From the NCBI GenBank assembly GCA_018242295.1, contig JAFECE010000003.1, positions 558,001-622,000 on the forward strand: a DNA stretch of 64,000 nucleotides. Direction: 5' to 3'. Made by a program: the position numbers and the translations under genes. Under the pieces are notes generated by a model. It had not been told where the DNA came from and did no database searches. It saw nothing but the letters and a program-made list of their open reading frames with translations. This document shows, piece by piece, positions 44,298 to 51,674 of this stretch; position 1 is the first letter of the stretch; each line of letters starts with the position of its first letter. The DNA is from Pseudomonadota bacterium (GTDB taxonomy: Bacteria > Pseudomonadota > Alphaproteobacteria > Rhizobiales > Hyphomicrobiaceae).

Positions 44298-45152
44298 CTA
44301 TGCGCTTGGCGCAGGCATTCCGGCCTCACCGCCGCGCCAGAGCGGCTGCCGTCCCCAGGCGACGAAATGGGGATTGCGATAGCCCCGTTCGAAATGCCCG
44401 TATGTCAACTGTGATCCGTCGATTTTTGCGACCGTGCCGCCCGCGGCCTCCAGGATGGCCTGGCCAGCGGCCGTATCCCATTCGTAGGTTTCGCCAAATC
44501 GAGCATAAAGATCGCCCTCGCCCGCTGCGATCAGGCAGAATTTCATCGACGATCCGAGCGGTCTTGCGTCCTTCACGTTGAGCGTCGCCAAGAGACTTGT
44601 GCTGGCGTTCCCGTTGCCCCGGCTATTGAAAGCCACGAGCGCAGCCGGATCAGGCTTGCGTGTCGACAGACGATTGAACTGCAACGCCTCGAACGGCGCT
44701 TCATCCTTCTGGGACAGGCGCGCTTCGTAGGACGCGCCATCCGACCTCGTCACGAACAGGCGCTCGGACGGGGGCAGATAGATCAAGCCAAAACGCGTCT
44801 TGGCGTCTTCGACGAAACCAACGTTGATCGAGAACTCAGGCTTGCCGCGAATGAAAAGCCGCGTTCCGTCGAGCGCATCGACCAGGAAGAAGCGCTTGGC
44901 GTATCCACAGGCGCCGCCCGCGGCAATCTGCTCTTCGGCAACGATGGGAACGTCAGGCGCGACTTGCGTAAGCGCCGACAACAGAATGCCCTCGGCCTCC
45001 TGATCTGCGACCGTTACAGGAGATCGATCGGCTTTCTGCTCAAATTTTACGCCGTTGGTGAAATGCGCCATCTCGATGCGGCCCGCCTCCCGGACAGCCG
45101 GAAGCAAGGCAGCGATCAAAGCATCATGATCGTTGACGTCGATTGGCGACAT
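44298..45152 (-). CDS. cysQ: 3'(2'),5'-bisphosphate nucleotidase
   Basis: A 284-residue member of the inositol-monophosphatase superfamily, CysQ branch, which turns PAP into AMP during sulfate assimilation. Metal-site elements are SPVTVADQEAEGIL, IVAEEQ, FFLVDALDGTRLF (Ala replaces the usual Pro of DPLDGT) and YEWDTAAGQAILEAAGG. The conserved C-terminal NPHFVAWG-like end is present. It is divergent from chpT over about 280 bases. Confidence 0.92.
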   Translation of the reverse strand: MSPIDVNDHDALIAALLPAVREAGRIEMAHFTNGVKFEQKADRSPVTVADQEAEGILLSALTQVAPDVPIVAEEQIAAGGACGYAKRFFLVDALDGTRLFIRGKPEFSINVGFVEDAKTRFGLIYLPPSERLFVTRSDGASYEARLSQKDEAPFEALQFNRLSTRKPDPAALVAFNSRGNGNASTSLLATLNVKDARPLGSSMKFCLIAAGEGDLYARFGETYEWDTAAGQAILEAAGGTVAKIDGSQLTYGHFERGYRNPHFVAWGRQPLWRGGEAGMPAPSA

Positions 45153-45432
45153 CGTGAAGCTAACCCCAGTTCGAATCAGTTTGCACGGAGCGTGCCCGCA
45201 TTACGAATACGTTTTTCGCACCGCAGTTCTTACCGTGGCGCGTAAGACTCATGTCTTCCATGAAAATCCGGGCCTCAAGAGCCCATCGGCCGCGAGACTT
45301 GGCAACCGTCGTTCGGCGCATGTATCAGAGCATAGGGCATTATCGCAAGCGGCCCCCGTCGGTTCGCGTCGCGCTGTCGCGCTTGAGCTGCCGCACGCTC
45401 TCGATCGAGAGCATCTCAGAAAAGGGCTACGA

Positions 45433-46080
45433 ATGAACCAGCGCGTTCCGCCGACAGATCTCGAACTCGCGGCAATGATCTCGAGCAAGATCTGTCACGA
45501 CATCATCAATCCGGTCGGCGCGATCTTCAATGGACTCGAAATCCTCGACGAGGAGGATGACGAGCAGGCGAAGAGCTACGCGCTGAACGTCATTCGCAAC
45601 GTAACGGAGCAAGCGTCGGCACGGTTGGAATTTGCACGCTTCGCTTTCGGCGCCGCCGGATCGGCCGGCAGCATGATCGACCTTGCCACCGCGGAAAAGA
45701 TTTCGCGCGGCTTCGTCAGCATCACGCAGGGCAAGCACAAGTTGACCTGGCGCGGCGCTCCGGGCCTCGTCGCCAAAGACAAGGTGAAGCTTCTTCTCAA
45801 TCTCATTGCCTCTGCCGTAACGGCATTGCCGCGCGGAGGGGAAATCGACGTTTCGATCGGCGGCTCATTCGAGCAGCCGGTTTTCCTCATCCGCTGCAAG
45901 GGCACGGCCGCGCGGCCGCCGCAGTACCTGACCGATTTCGTCGCCGGCAAGCCGCTGGCGCTCGATGCAATCACGATCCAGGCTTACTACACGTGGCGGA
46001 TCGCGCCCTCGGCCGGGATGAGGCTCGAGATCCTCAAGGACGGCGCGGACATTCTTCTCGTCGCGAAACCTGCAGGCTGA
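45433..46080 (+). CDS. chpT: histidine phosphotransferase ChpT
   Basis: The 215-residue product fits ChpT, the dimeric phosphotransferase that passes phosphate from CckA to CtrA and CpdR in alphaproteobacterial cell-cycle control. The phospho-acceptor His22 lies in SSKICHDIINPVGAIFNGLEIL. A pseudo-kinase-like C-terminal domain follows, without ATP-binding motifs. The frame opens far upstream, but the ATG at 45433 (AAAGGG upstream) gives the normal N-terminus. A receiver gene follows. Confidence 0.93.
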   Translation: MNQRVPPTDLELAAMISSKICHDIINPVGAIFNGLEILDEEDDEQAKSYALNVIRNVTEQASARLEFARFAFGAAGSAGSMIDLATAEKISRGFVSITQGKHKLTWRGAPGLVAKDKVKLLLNLIASAVTALPRGGEIDVSIGGSFEQPVFLIRCKGTAARPPQYLTDFVAGKPLALDAITIQAYYTWRIAPSAGMRLEILKDGADILLVAKPAG

Positions 46081-46142
46081 GGCTGACCTCAGGCCGACGC
46101 TCCGCGATCTCCCGGGTCGCGGACCGCATTCCGCCATACGTC

Positions 46143-46157
46143 TTAATCGCACCTTAA
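46143..46157 (+). promoter_or_regulatory. CtrA-type box TTAA-N7-TTAA
   Basis: TTAA at 46143-46146 and at 46154-46157 are separated by exactly seven bases, the core of the CtrA recognition sequence. It lies about 90 bases upstream of the receiver gene start (46249) and 63 bases after chpT. Binding is predicted from the motif only. Confidence 0.55.
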
Positions 46158-46248
46158 TATTTTAGCGGCACTTTTCAGAACATCGTCCGATGTTCTGGTC
46201 GCCTTGCTGTCGGTTGGTGCAGCACTCTGCTTGCGAGACGCCCTACAT

Positions 46249-46620
46249 ATGCTTCACTGCTTTGTCATTGATGATTCAGAGATCGTCAGAAAATACACCC
46301 GGCTCATCTTCGAGAACTTAGGTTTTCGTGTGAGTGAAGCCGACAGCCCGGTCGCGGCGATGGAGCGGCTAAGGACGGAAGCGCCGGATTATATCCTGCT
46401 CGATTGGCGCATGCCGGGCTCGAACAGTGTCGAGCTTCTCGGGAAAATTCGGGCGCTGCCGCTCGGCGTGCGGCCTTACATCATTTACATGGTCACCGAA
46501 AACGATCCGCTCGAAATTCAGCGGGCGCTTTCACACGGTGCCGACAATTTCCTTTTGAAGCCGTTCAACCGGCAGATCGTCGAAATGAAGCTGCTCGAGA
46601 TACGAACCGCCGCCGCTTGA
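46249..46620 (+). CDS. single-domain response regulator
   Basis: The 123-residue protein is a stand-alone receiver domain. The acidic pair is Asp8/Asp9, the phospho-acceptor Asp52 (LLDWRMPG), the switch Thr83 (MVTEN) and the conserved Lys104 (LLKPFN). It lacks an output domain, so it should work by contact or as a phosphate sink. The frame extends to 46204; the ATG at 46249 starts the first strand. Next to chpT and behind a CtrA-type box, it may belong to the CckA-ChpT-CtrA network. It differs from typical CpdR and DivK N-termini. Confidence 0.88.
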   Translation: MLHCFVIDDSEIVRKYTRLIFENLGFRVSEADSPVAAMERLRTEAPDYILLDWRMPGSNSVELLGKIRALPLGVRPYIIYMVTENDPLEIQRALSHGADNFLLKPFNRQIVEMKLLEIRTAAA

Positions 46621-46668
46621 TGGAACGGCGATTCGTAGAATTCGCGTCACGCTCAGTCGGCGCGTTCC

Positions 46669-47442
46669 TTACTGGGCATTACCCGCGCTGCCGTCCTGCG
46701 GAGGCAGTGGCGTCGGATAACCGCCAGCATCCGCGTCAGGCTTGGCGGCAGCTGCATCAGCAGCGGCCTTCTTGTGCTTCGCGGGCTTTGCCGGAACATC
46801 GCCTAACGAACCCGTCTCGACCTTGCTCGCGGCACCGATGGGCTTGACGACCGCGTCAGACGCCGCTGCATCCCCGGTGACGTCCGGCGCCGTCGCAACC
46901 TGCTTCTTTTCTTCCGTCTTCTTCGCCTTGTGAGCGAGAAGCGACTTCGGATCCGGAACCGGCTGGCTGGCCGTCTTGCGCGCCACGGGCGCTGCAGCAG
47001 CATCCGTGTGGGTCGCTGCTTCCTTCGTTACGCTTTTCTTCGCCGGCTTTTCTTCCGCTGGCGCGGTGCTGGCCGCGGTCTTCTTCGCAGGCTCAGCAGC
47101 ATCGTCCGCTGCCGACTGCTCGGAACTCGGAAGCGCAGAGCCGCCCCAGCACACGGTCGCTTCCGCGGTGCAGGTGTGCTCATCGAAAACGATGAAGTTC
47201 AGGAACAGCTCGCACGAGACGGTCTTCTTGCCGGTGCGATAGTCGCTTACACCACGCTCCGTCATCTTCGACTGAATGAGCTTGTCGAGAAGGTCTTTCG
47301 CGTCCTTGGTCGGGCCGTCCTTGCCGTAGTCGTTGACCGTAAACCCGTAGCGCTTGCATTCCGCACTTGCCGAAACGGTTGTTGCAACGGCGAAGAGCGC
47401 GGCCAATGCGAATGCGGTACCGAAGTTGACCGAGAAGCGCAT
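46669..47442 (-). CDS. exported Ala/Lys/Pro-rich hypothetical protein
   Basis: The product (257 residues from the ATG at 47442, AGGGAG upstream) has a signal peptide and a small Cys-containing domain (residues about 28-105, with four Cys: ECKRYGF, VSCELF, TCTAE, VCWGG). A long low-complexity tail rich in Ala, Lys, Glu and Pro follows. The tail might span the periplasm or cell wall. I do not recognise the family. Confidence 0.72.
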   Translation of the reverse strand: MRFSVNFGTAFALAALFAVATTVSASAECKRYGFTVNDYGKDGPTKDAKDLLDKLIQSKMTERGVSDYRTGKKTVSCELFLNFIVFDEHTCTAEATVCWGGSALPSSEQSAADDAAEPAKKTAASTAPAEEKPAKKSVTKEAATHTDAAAAPVARKTASQPVPDPKSLLAHKAKKTEEKKQVATAPDVTGDAAASDAVVKPIGAASKVETGSLGDVPAKPAKHKKAAADAAAAKPDADAGGYPTPLPPQDGSAGNAQ

Positions 47443-47539
47443 AACGTAATTCTCCCTCAAAGCCCCACCTTGAGATCAGGCTGACTTTCTATTGTCAGCA
47501 CAATGGCAAGACGAGGGCGAGTGGCGCATCGGCACCAGT

Positions 47540-47553
47540 TGACAGGTTTGTCA
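47540..47553. promoter_or_regulatory. inverted repeat TGACA-N4-TGTCA
   Basis: A perfect 5-bp dyad with a 4-base gap lies about 100 bases upstream of the Ala/Lys-rich exported protein gene on the minus strand. It could be an operator. It is short and the regulator is unknown. Confidence 0.3.
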
Positions 47554-47582
47554 CCCGGGGCGGGGAGAATTCACAGAATCCC

Positions 47583-47606
47583 GGCGGCCAGTGTGGTCAG
47601 GCCGCC
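47583..47606 (-). terminator. hairpin after the small secreted protein gene
   Basis: GGCGGCC (47583-47589) and GGCCGCC (47600-47606) form a 7-bp stem with a 10-base loop, 31 bases past the stop at 47638. No T run follows, so it may be a Rho-dependent end or not a terminator at all. Confidence 0.35.
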
Positions 47607-47637
47607 ATTATGCTCAAGGAAACCAATGACCTAGAGA

Positions 47638-47943
47638 TCAGTGCATGTAGGGCGAGTTACCGCCGTAGATGCTTCCTACGCCCGAGTCGAAGAAGAAGCT
47701 ATTGTCGAACGGCCCTGCAATGGTTTGCTCGCGGAACGACGGGGGACCGGGGGGCCGCTTTCTGCGCGCCGGATTGCCGTAGGTGTTGATCGACTCCGAC
47801 TTGTCGTAGGAGTAGCCACCGCGCTTATGACGAAGGGCATAGCCATTCGACGAAGACTCGGGGCCTTCGGCCGCAATCACTGGGGCTGCGATGCCTAAGA
47901 GCCAAGCACTGGCAACGATGGCTGAAATAAATTTGATTTTCAT
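47638..47943 (-). CDS. small secreted hypothetical protein, 101 aa
   Basis: A signal peptide (about residues 1-24, ending PVIAAEG) leads a basic, Tyr/Gly/Pro-rich mature part of about 77 residues (RHKRGGYSYDKS, then RRKRPPGPP, ending GGNSPYMH). AGAGAGG precedes the ATG at a good distance. No cysteines and no known domain are seen. A periplasmic or envelope protein is likely. Confidence 0.68.
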   Translation of the reverse strand: MKIKFISAIVASAWLLGIAAPVIAAEGPESSSNGYALRHKRGGYSYDKSESINTYGNPARRKRPPGPPSFREQTIAGPFDNSFFFDSGVGSIYGGNSPYMH

Positions 47944-48239
47944 CGCTGTAGCCTCTCTGCGCCGGCGTTCACCTGGGGTGGGTTTCTATAACGAATAGAT
48001 ACTGAAATTATCATTGGTCGAGTTGAAGAAATGGTTGCGCGCCTCGATTGGCGCAAGGCTGTCACTTCTTGACCACGGATTGGTGAATTCACTTGCGGAA
48101 GTCGAACCGCGACTGGACTGTTTACCCGATGAGTGTTGTACGATTGCCACCATCGGCGCGCTTTCTAGCGCAAGGCATCGTCCATGCGGAATTGCGGACA
48201 GTTCGCCGTTCGCTCCGGCCGGCTTCGAGGAGATCGCGC

Positions 48240-48518
48240 ATGGATTATGCTCTCCTGATCCTTCAACTCATCAGCGGGGCTCTCGGCGGCAACGTCGCCG
48301 GCGCTCTGCTCAAGAATCAGAGTCTCGGCACGTTCGGCAATGCGATTGCGGGGATCGTCGGCGGCGGGATCGGCGGGCAGCTTCTGGAACTCGCGTTCCG
48401 GACGACGTCCGGCAGCCTCGACCAAGCTTCGATCATCACGCAAATCCTGGGGTGCGGCTTCAGCGGCGGTCTTTTGGTGGCGATCGTCGGTGCTGCGCGC
48501 AACGCGATGGCCAAGTGA
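48240..48518 (+). CDS. small Gly-rich membrane protein, 92 aa
   Basis: The 92-residue product starts MDYALLILQLISGALGGNVAGALL and ends in a second and third hydrophobic segment (IAGIVGGGIGGQLLELAF and GGLLVAIVGAARNAMAK). Many glycines in helices resemble glycine-zipper membrane proteins. GAGGAG lies seven bases before the ATG. The frame extends far upstream but the extra part is basic and not convincing. Function unknown. Confidence 0.72.
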   Translation: MDYALLILQLISGALGGNVAGALLKNQSLGTFGNAIAGIVGGGIGGQLLELAFRTTSGSLDQASIITQILGCGFSGGLLVAIVGAARNAMAK

Positions 48519-48545
48519 TGCGGGCTCTCCTCGAGACATAGAAAA

Positions 48546-48570
48546 ACTCGCCGGCGCTAAACCGGCGAGT
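48546..48570. terminator. bidirectional intrinsic terminator
   Basis: A perfect 9-bp stem ACTCGCCGG / CCGGCGAGT with a 7-base loop lies between two convergent genes. On the minus strand it is followed by five T residues; on the plus strand by CATATTTT. It suits both the Gly-rich membrane protein gene and the small secreted protein gene facing it. Confidence 0.82.
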
Positions 48571-48612
48571 CATATTTTGGAGGGCCCGCTTCAACAGGAG
48601 GCGGGCAGCCGC

Positions 48613-48876
48613 TCAGCCGCAAGCCTTCTGGCGCGCCATGCAATGCGGCAAGCCGATCGACGACGTATCGCACCGAACCCTGACGGCTCCATGCGGTTTC
48701 CAGCCGTGGTTTTCAATCGAGTGTTTGAGCGCCTGGCCAGCCATGAACTTCGCGAGGTCTTCCGTGACCATGACAGACTCGCCGCCAGCGAGAACACAGC
48801 CGGCGTAAGCCGAACTCGAAGCCATTCCAACCGTGGCTGCGAAGGCAATGAGCCCCGCACGAATAAGTGTCTTCAT
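48613..48876 (-). CDS. small secreted cysteine-containing protein, 87 aa
   Basis: The ATG at 48876 follows GGGAGACTAG and opens a signal peptide (MKTLIRAGLIAFAATVGMASSSAYAG). The mature part has about 61 residues with four Cys (at the mature N-terminus, VRCDT, HCMAR and the C-terminal KACG). Longer frames upstream run into the palindrome-rich region and are not supported. Family unknown. Confidence 0.75.
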   Translation of the reverse strand: MKTLIRAGLIAFAATVGMASSSAYAGCVLAGGESVMVTEDLAKFMAGQALKHSIENHGWKPHGAVRVRCDTSSIGLPHCMARQKACG

Positions 48877-49003
48877 GTTTCTAGTCTCCCTGGACCGATG
48901 CGTGATGCTGCTACCTGAGATCTCGCGGACGAAGCGCTTCTGGTGCTGCGCTGTCCGACGAGCCGCTTCCCATCCCAGGTATTCAGCCTTCGTCGCACGA
49001 TTG

Positions 49004-49057
49004 TTCGAAGCCTCGGGTTCGAAGCTTCCAAATTTGGAACAGGCCAAATGCTTCGAA
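49004..49057. promoter_or_regulatory. cluster of TTCGAAGC repeats around a perfect 14-bp palindrome
   Basis: TTCGAAGC occurs at 49004-49011 and 49018-49025 and inverted at 49050-49057. TTCCAAATTTGGAA at 49026-49039 is a perfect palindrome. The cluster is about 130-170 bases upstream of the small secreted protein gene. It looks like a multi-site operator, but the binding protein is unknown. Confidence 0.4.
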
Positions 49058-49105
49058 GTGCACCCCCGAATCGTTCGGACCGACCAGACACATCATAACG
49101 CCAAA

Positions 49106-49132
49106 GCAGACGGAGGGCTGTTCCCCGTCTGC
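49106..49132 (-). terminator. possible terminator of the cold-shock gene
   Basis: GCAGACGG (49106-49113) and CCGTCTGC (49125-49132) form an 8-bp stem with an 11-base loop, followed on the minus strand by TTTGG. It lies 145 bases downstream of the cold-shock stop, far for a terminator. Confidence 0.4.
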
Positions 49133-49276
49133 GGCAATGCGAAGATCAAATTGCAGCCAAGTGATCGCAATCGAACGTCAAAGCGACGCGGGACTTCGAT
49201 AGACGATGCTCAAACCAATACTATCTCGCCGCCGCGACCAAAGCCGCGACGCGAGCAATGCTTGTCGCAACGAACT

Positions 49277-49492
49277 TCAGCCGGCTCTTTGGAGATCGAC
49301 GGCCTTTGGACCTTTGCCGCGTTTATCAGGCTCGGTCTCAAATGAAATTCGCATCCCCTCATTGAGCTCGCCGATGCCGGATCGCTCAACTGCGGTTACA
49401 TGCACAAAAACGTCATTGCCCCCTGCATCCGGCTTGATGAAGCCGTAGCCCTTCTGGGAATTATAAAATTTAACGGTACCTGTCTGGCGCAT
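49277..49492 (-). CDS. cold-shock domain protein (CspA family)
   Basis: The 71-residue protein is a single OB-fold cold-shock domain with RNP1 KGYGFIKPD and RNP2 VFVHV. It begins TGTVKFYNSQ and is a little longer than the classic 67-70 residues. It binds single-stranded RNA or DNA and melts RNA structure. AGGAGAG precedes the ATG at 49492. The frame extends to 49552 but that part is not conserved. The 238 bases upstream could hold a long structured leader, as is common for such genes. Confidence 0.93.
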   Translation of the reverse strand: MRQTGTVKFYNSQKGYGFIKPDAGGNDVFVHVTAVERSGIGELNEGMRISFETEPDKRGKGPKAVDLQRAG

Positions 49493-49730
49493 ACATGCTC
49501 TCCTGGCGGCCCGGCATTCGATGGAAGCTTGATTGAAGCTTCGCATCGACACCGCGGCGGGCCTCGGAGCCGAATGATCCCAAGCGCCTCCTGCCGGATC
49601 GCAAAAATACGCGCCGGTCGTCGAACGCGTCGGGAGCTACCGTGCCGCTGCCCGCCGTAACGTGCGGCAATTTATCCTGTAAATACGGGCACCTTGCAAG
49701 ACGAAATGCTGCACAGCAACTATCGAACCG

Positions 49731-50573
49731 TTATTGAACGGCGCTGCGTAGCTCAAAGCCCGCCCCGGAACCCTCCGCCAGCTGATCTTTCAGCACGGGC
49801 ATAATCGTCTCAAGTTCCGCTTCGAGCATATACGGCGGATTGATCACGAGAACGCCGGAGGCCGTAAGGCCAAGGCCCGCAAACGACTTCATGACGCTGA
49901 GCCTGACATCGAGAAATTCGAGCCCGGCCCGCGACGTAGCCGTCGCCACGAAGCGGTCCGCCGCCACTTCATCCTTCAACGGATACCAGATGACATAGGT
50001 GCCGGTTTCGAAGCGCGTCATTGCCTCGCCGACGGCCGTTGCGAGGTCGGCGAATTCACTTCGCTCCTCGAACGGCGGATCGATCAGAACGAGACCGCGC
50101 CGTTCCTTCGGCGGCAGCAACGACTTCACCGCGTGCCGCGCGTCGATGTTGAGAACGGTCGTCGACTTGAAAGGGCGAAGCTCTTCCTTGAGCCGCGCGA
50201 AGTCGTCAGCGTTGAGTTCATTCGCGATCAGCACGTCGTCGGGGCGCATGAGATGACGGGCGATGAGCGGGCTTCCCGGATAATAGCGCAGTTCCGCGCC
50301 ATTCATTGCGCGAACGGTTTCGAGATAGGGCGCGAGCAACTCGGCGTCGGCCGGAGGCAACTCGGCGTCGAACAAGCGGGCGATGCCCTCGCGCCACTCG
50401 CGGGTCTTGCTGGCTTCCGTTCCTGCGAGATCGTAGCGACCGGCGCCGCCATGGGTATCGATCACGCGGAACGGCCGGGGCTTCTGCTTCATGTACGTCA
50501 CGACACGCGCCAGGATGACGTGCTTCAGGACGTCCGCGAAATTTCCGGCGTGGTAGTCATGGCGGTAATTCAT
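49731..50573 (-). CDS. rlmJ: 23S rRNA adenine-2030 N6-methyltransferase
   Basis: The 280-residue enzyme starts with the RlmJ signature MNYRHDYHAGNFADVLKH. It has the SAM-binding VIDTHGGAGRYDL and the N6-adenine catalytic motif DPPFE (in LVLIDPPFEERSEF). It methylates A2030 of 23S rRNA. It stands alone between the cold-shock and holC genes on the minus strand. Confidence 0.95.
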   Translation of the reverse strand: MNYRHDYHAGNFADVLKHVILARVVTYMKQKPRPFRVIDTHGGAGRYDLAGTEASKTREWREGIARLFDAELPPADAELLAPYLETVRAMNGAELRYYPGSPLIARHLMRPDDVLIANELNADDFARLKEELRPFKSTTVLNIDARHAVKSLLPPKERRGLVLIDPPFEERSEFADLATAVGEAMTRFETGTYVIWYPLKDEVAADRFVATATSRAGLEFLDVRLSVMKSFAGLGLTASGVLVINPPYMLEAELETIMPVLKDQLAEGSGAGFELRSAVQ

Positions 50574-50630
50574 GCTTCAATGACCGAGTTCATGGGCCGC
50601 GATAAGCGGCAATGCGGCGGTGCGACGGCA

Positions 50631-51077
50631 TCAGGCCTTCTGTTCCCAGCGCCCGGTTTGCGATTGCTGCCAATACGTGACCGTGCATCCCGCGGCTTTT
50701 GCGGCTTTCCATTGGGTACGCGCGGTAGCGACGGCATCAGGATCGTGCCCGTCGAAGACATAGACAAACCTTTCGGCTCCCTTGAACTCGCGCGCTTCAG
50801 CGCCGTCGACGAGGAATCGCACGCCCGCACCGTTCGGCGTCTCGTCGGTCAGCGTCAGATAAACCGGCTGCTCGCTCGCATGGCCGATGCGGGCCGTTCC
50901 GTGCGGCAGAAAGCTATCGTCCGCGTAGGTCCACAGCGCTTGATCGAGCGCTTCGAGCCGTTCCTCGTTCCCGACCTGGACGACGGCGCGCCAGCCGCGC
51001 GCGAGCGTCTTCTCAAGGAGGCTCGGCAAGACGCGCTCCAGAGTCTGCTGTTCGAGATGGTAGAAAAAGACGTCCAT
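50631..51077 (-). CDS. holC: DNA polymerase III chi subunit
   Basis: The 148-residue product starts MDVFFYHLEQQTLERVLPSLLEKTLARGWRAVV and has the chi-family core ALWTYADDSFLPHG, PVYLTLTDETPNGA and the closing KAAGCTVTYWQQ. Chi links SSB to the clamp loader. The frame runs back to 51161; the ATG at 51077 gives the normal start. Confidence 0.93.
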   Translation of the reverse strand: MDVFFYHLEQQTLERVLPSLLEKTLARGWRAVVQVGNEERLEALDQALWTYADDSFLPHGTARIGHASEQPVYLTLTDETPNGAGVRFLVDGAEAREFKGAERFVYVFDGHDPDAVATARTQWKAAKAAGCTVTYWQQSQTGRWEQKA

Positions 51078-51273
51078 CCCGCTTGCATGGCGCACCGGAG
51101 GCGAGAACGCAACATTTTGCGGGCTAGTTGGACGGAGGTCTTGAACTGTGGTGCGGGGCACCTATCTAACCCCGTCCGGAGCGGCGCCAGTTGATGCGGC
51201 TGACGCCCGTGCGGGCGGTGAGCATGACGGCCAAAGCCGCGCGCTCCCGCCCGCTGCGATCTTCTTACAGGTT

Positions 51274-51534
51274 TTACTTCTTCAAGTATTTCGCCGGCAC
51301 TTCGCCTGCGTCGATCAAAGCCGTCACGCAGGTCTGCGTCAGGCCCTTTCTGTTGGCCTCAATGCACCGGCGCAGTTCGGCGCTGTCTGGCGAATACTGA
51401 GAACAGTAATTCTGATAGTCTCCTGCGCAAGCCTGTCTCACTTTCGCGGTGTAAGCGGCCATAGCCGCACCCGCGAAAAGCGCAGTCCCTGCTGCCAAAA
51501 CGACTGACACCAGCGCCGCATCAAGCTTTCTCAT
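51274..51534 (-). CDS. small secreted cysteine-repeat protein, 86 aa
   Basis: An 86-residue protein with a signal peptide (ending AGAAMA) and four Cys (36, 44, 57, 69) in a C-x7-C-x12-C-x11-C pattern. Similar Cys-spacing proteins (ACAGDYQNYCSQ-like) are frequent in Hyphomicrobiales, but their role is unknown to me. GAGGGA precedes the ATG. Confidence 0.8.
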   Translation of the reverse strand: MRKLDAALVSVVLAAGTALFAGAAMAAYTAKVRQACAGDYQNYCSQYSPDSAELRRCIEANRKGLTQTCVTALIDAGEVPAKYLKK

Positions 51535-51674
51535 ACGTCTTCCCTCGTCGTTACGTGATTGGCGTCCTCTACGCGAACGAACTTGATTCGAAAATTAACT
51601 TTTTTCCTCGTTGCGAGCACGACATATCGCTCGCACGATTTCAATTTGCGGAGATGATGTTGCGCAGTCCGCGC

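Larger units (their letters stand above)
48877..49276. other. 400-base intergenic region with a palindrome cluster and a hairpin
   Basis: No supportable gene lies here. The region upstream of the small secreted protein carries a palindrome cluster at 49004-49057. A hairpin at 49106-49132 may end the cold-shock transcript. Confidence 0.6.

Noticed and set aside
49003-49020. Two GTTC elements resembling an alphaproteobacterial LexA box
   Set aside because: The spacing is 10 bases instead of the required 7.
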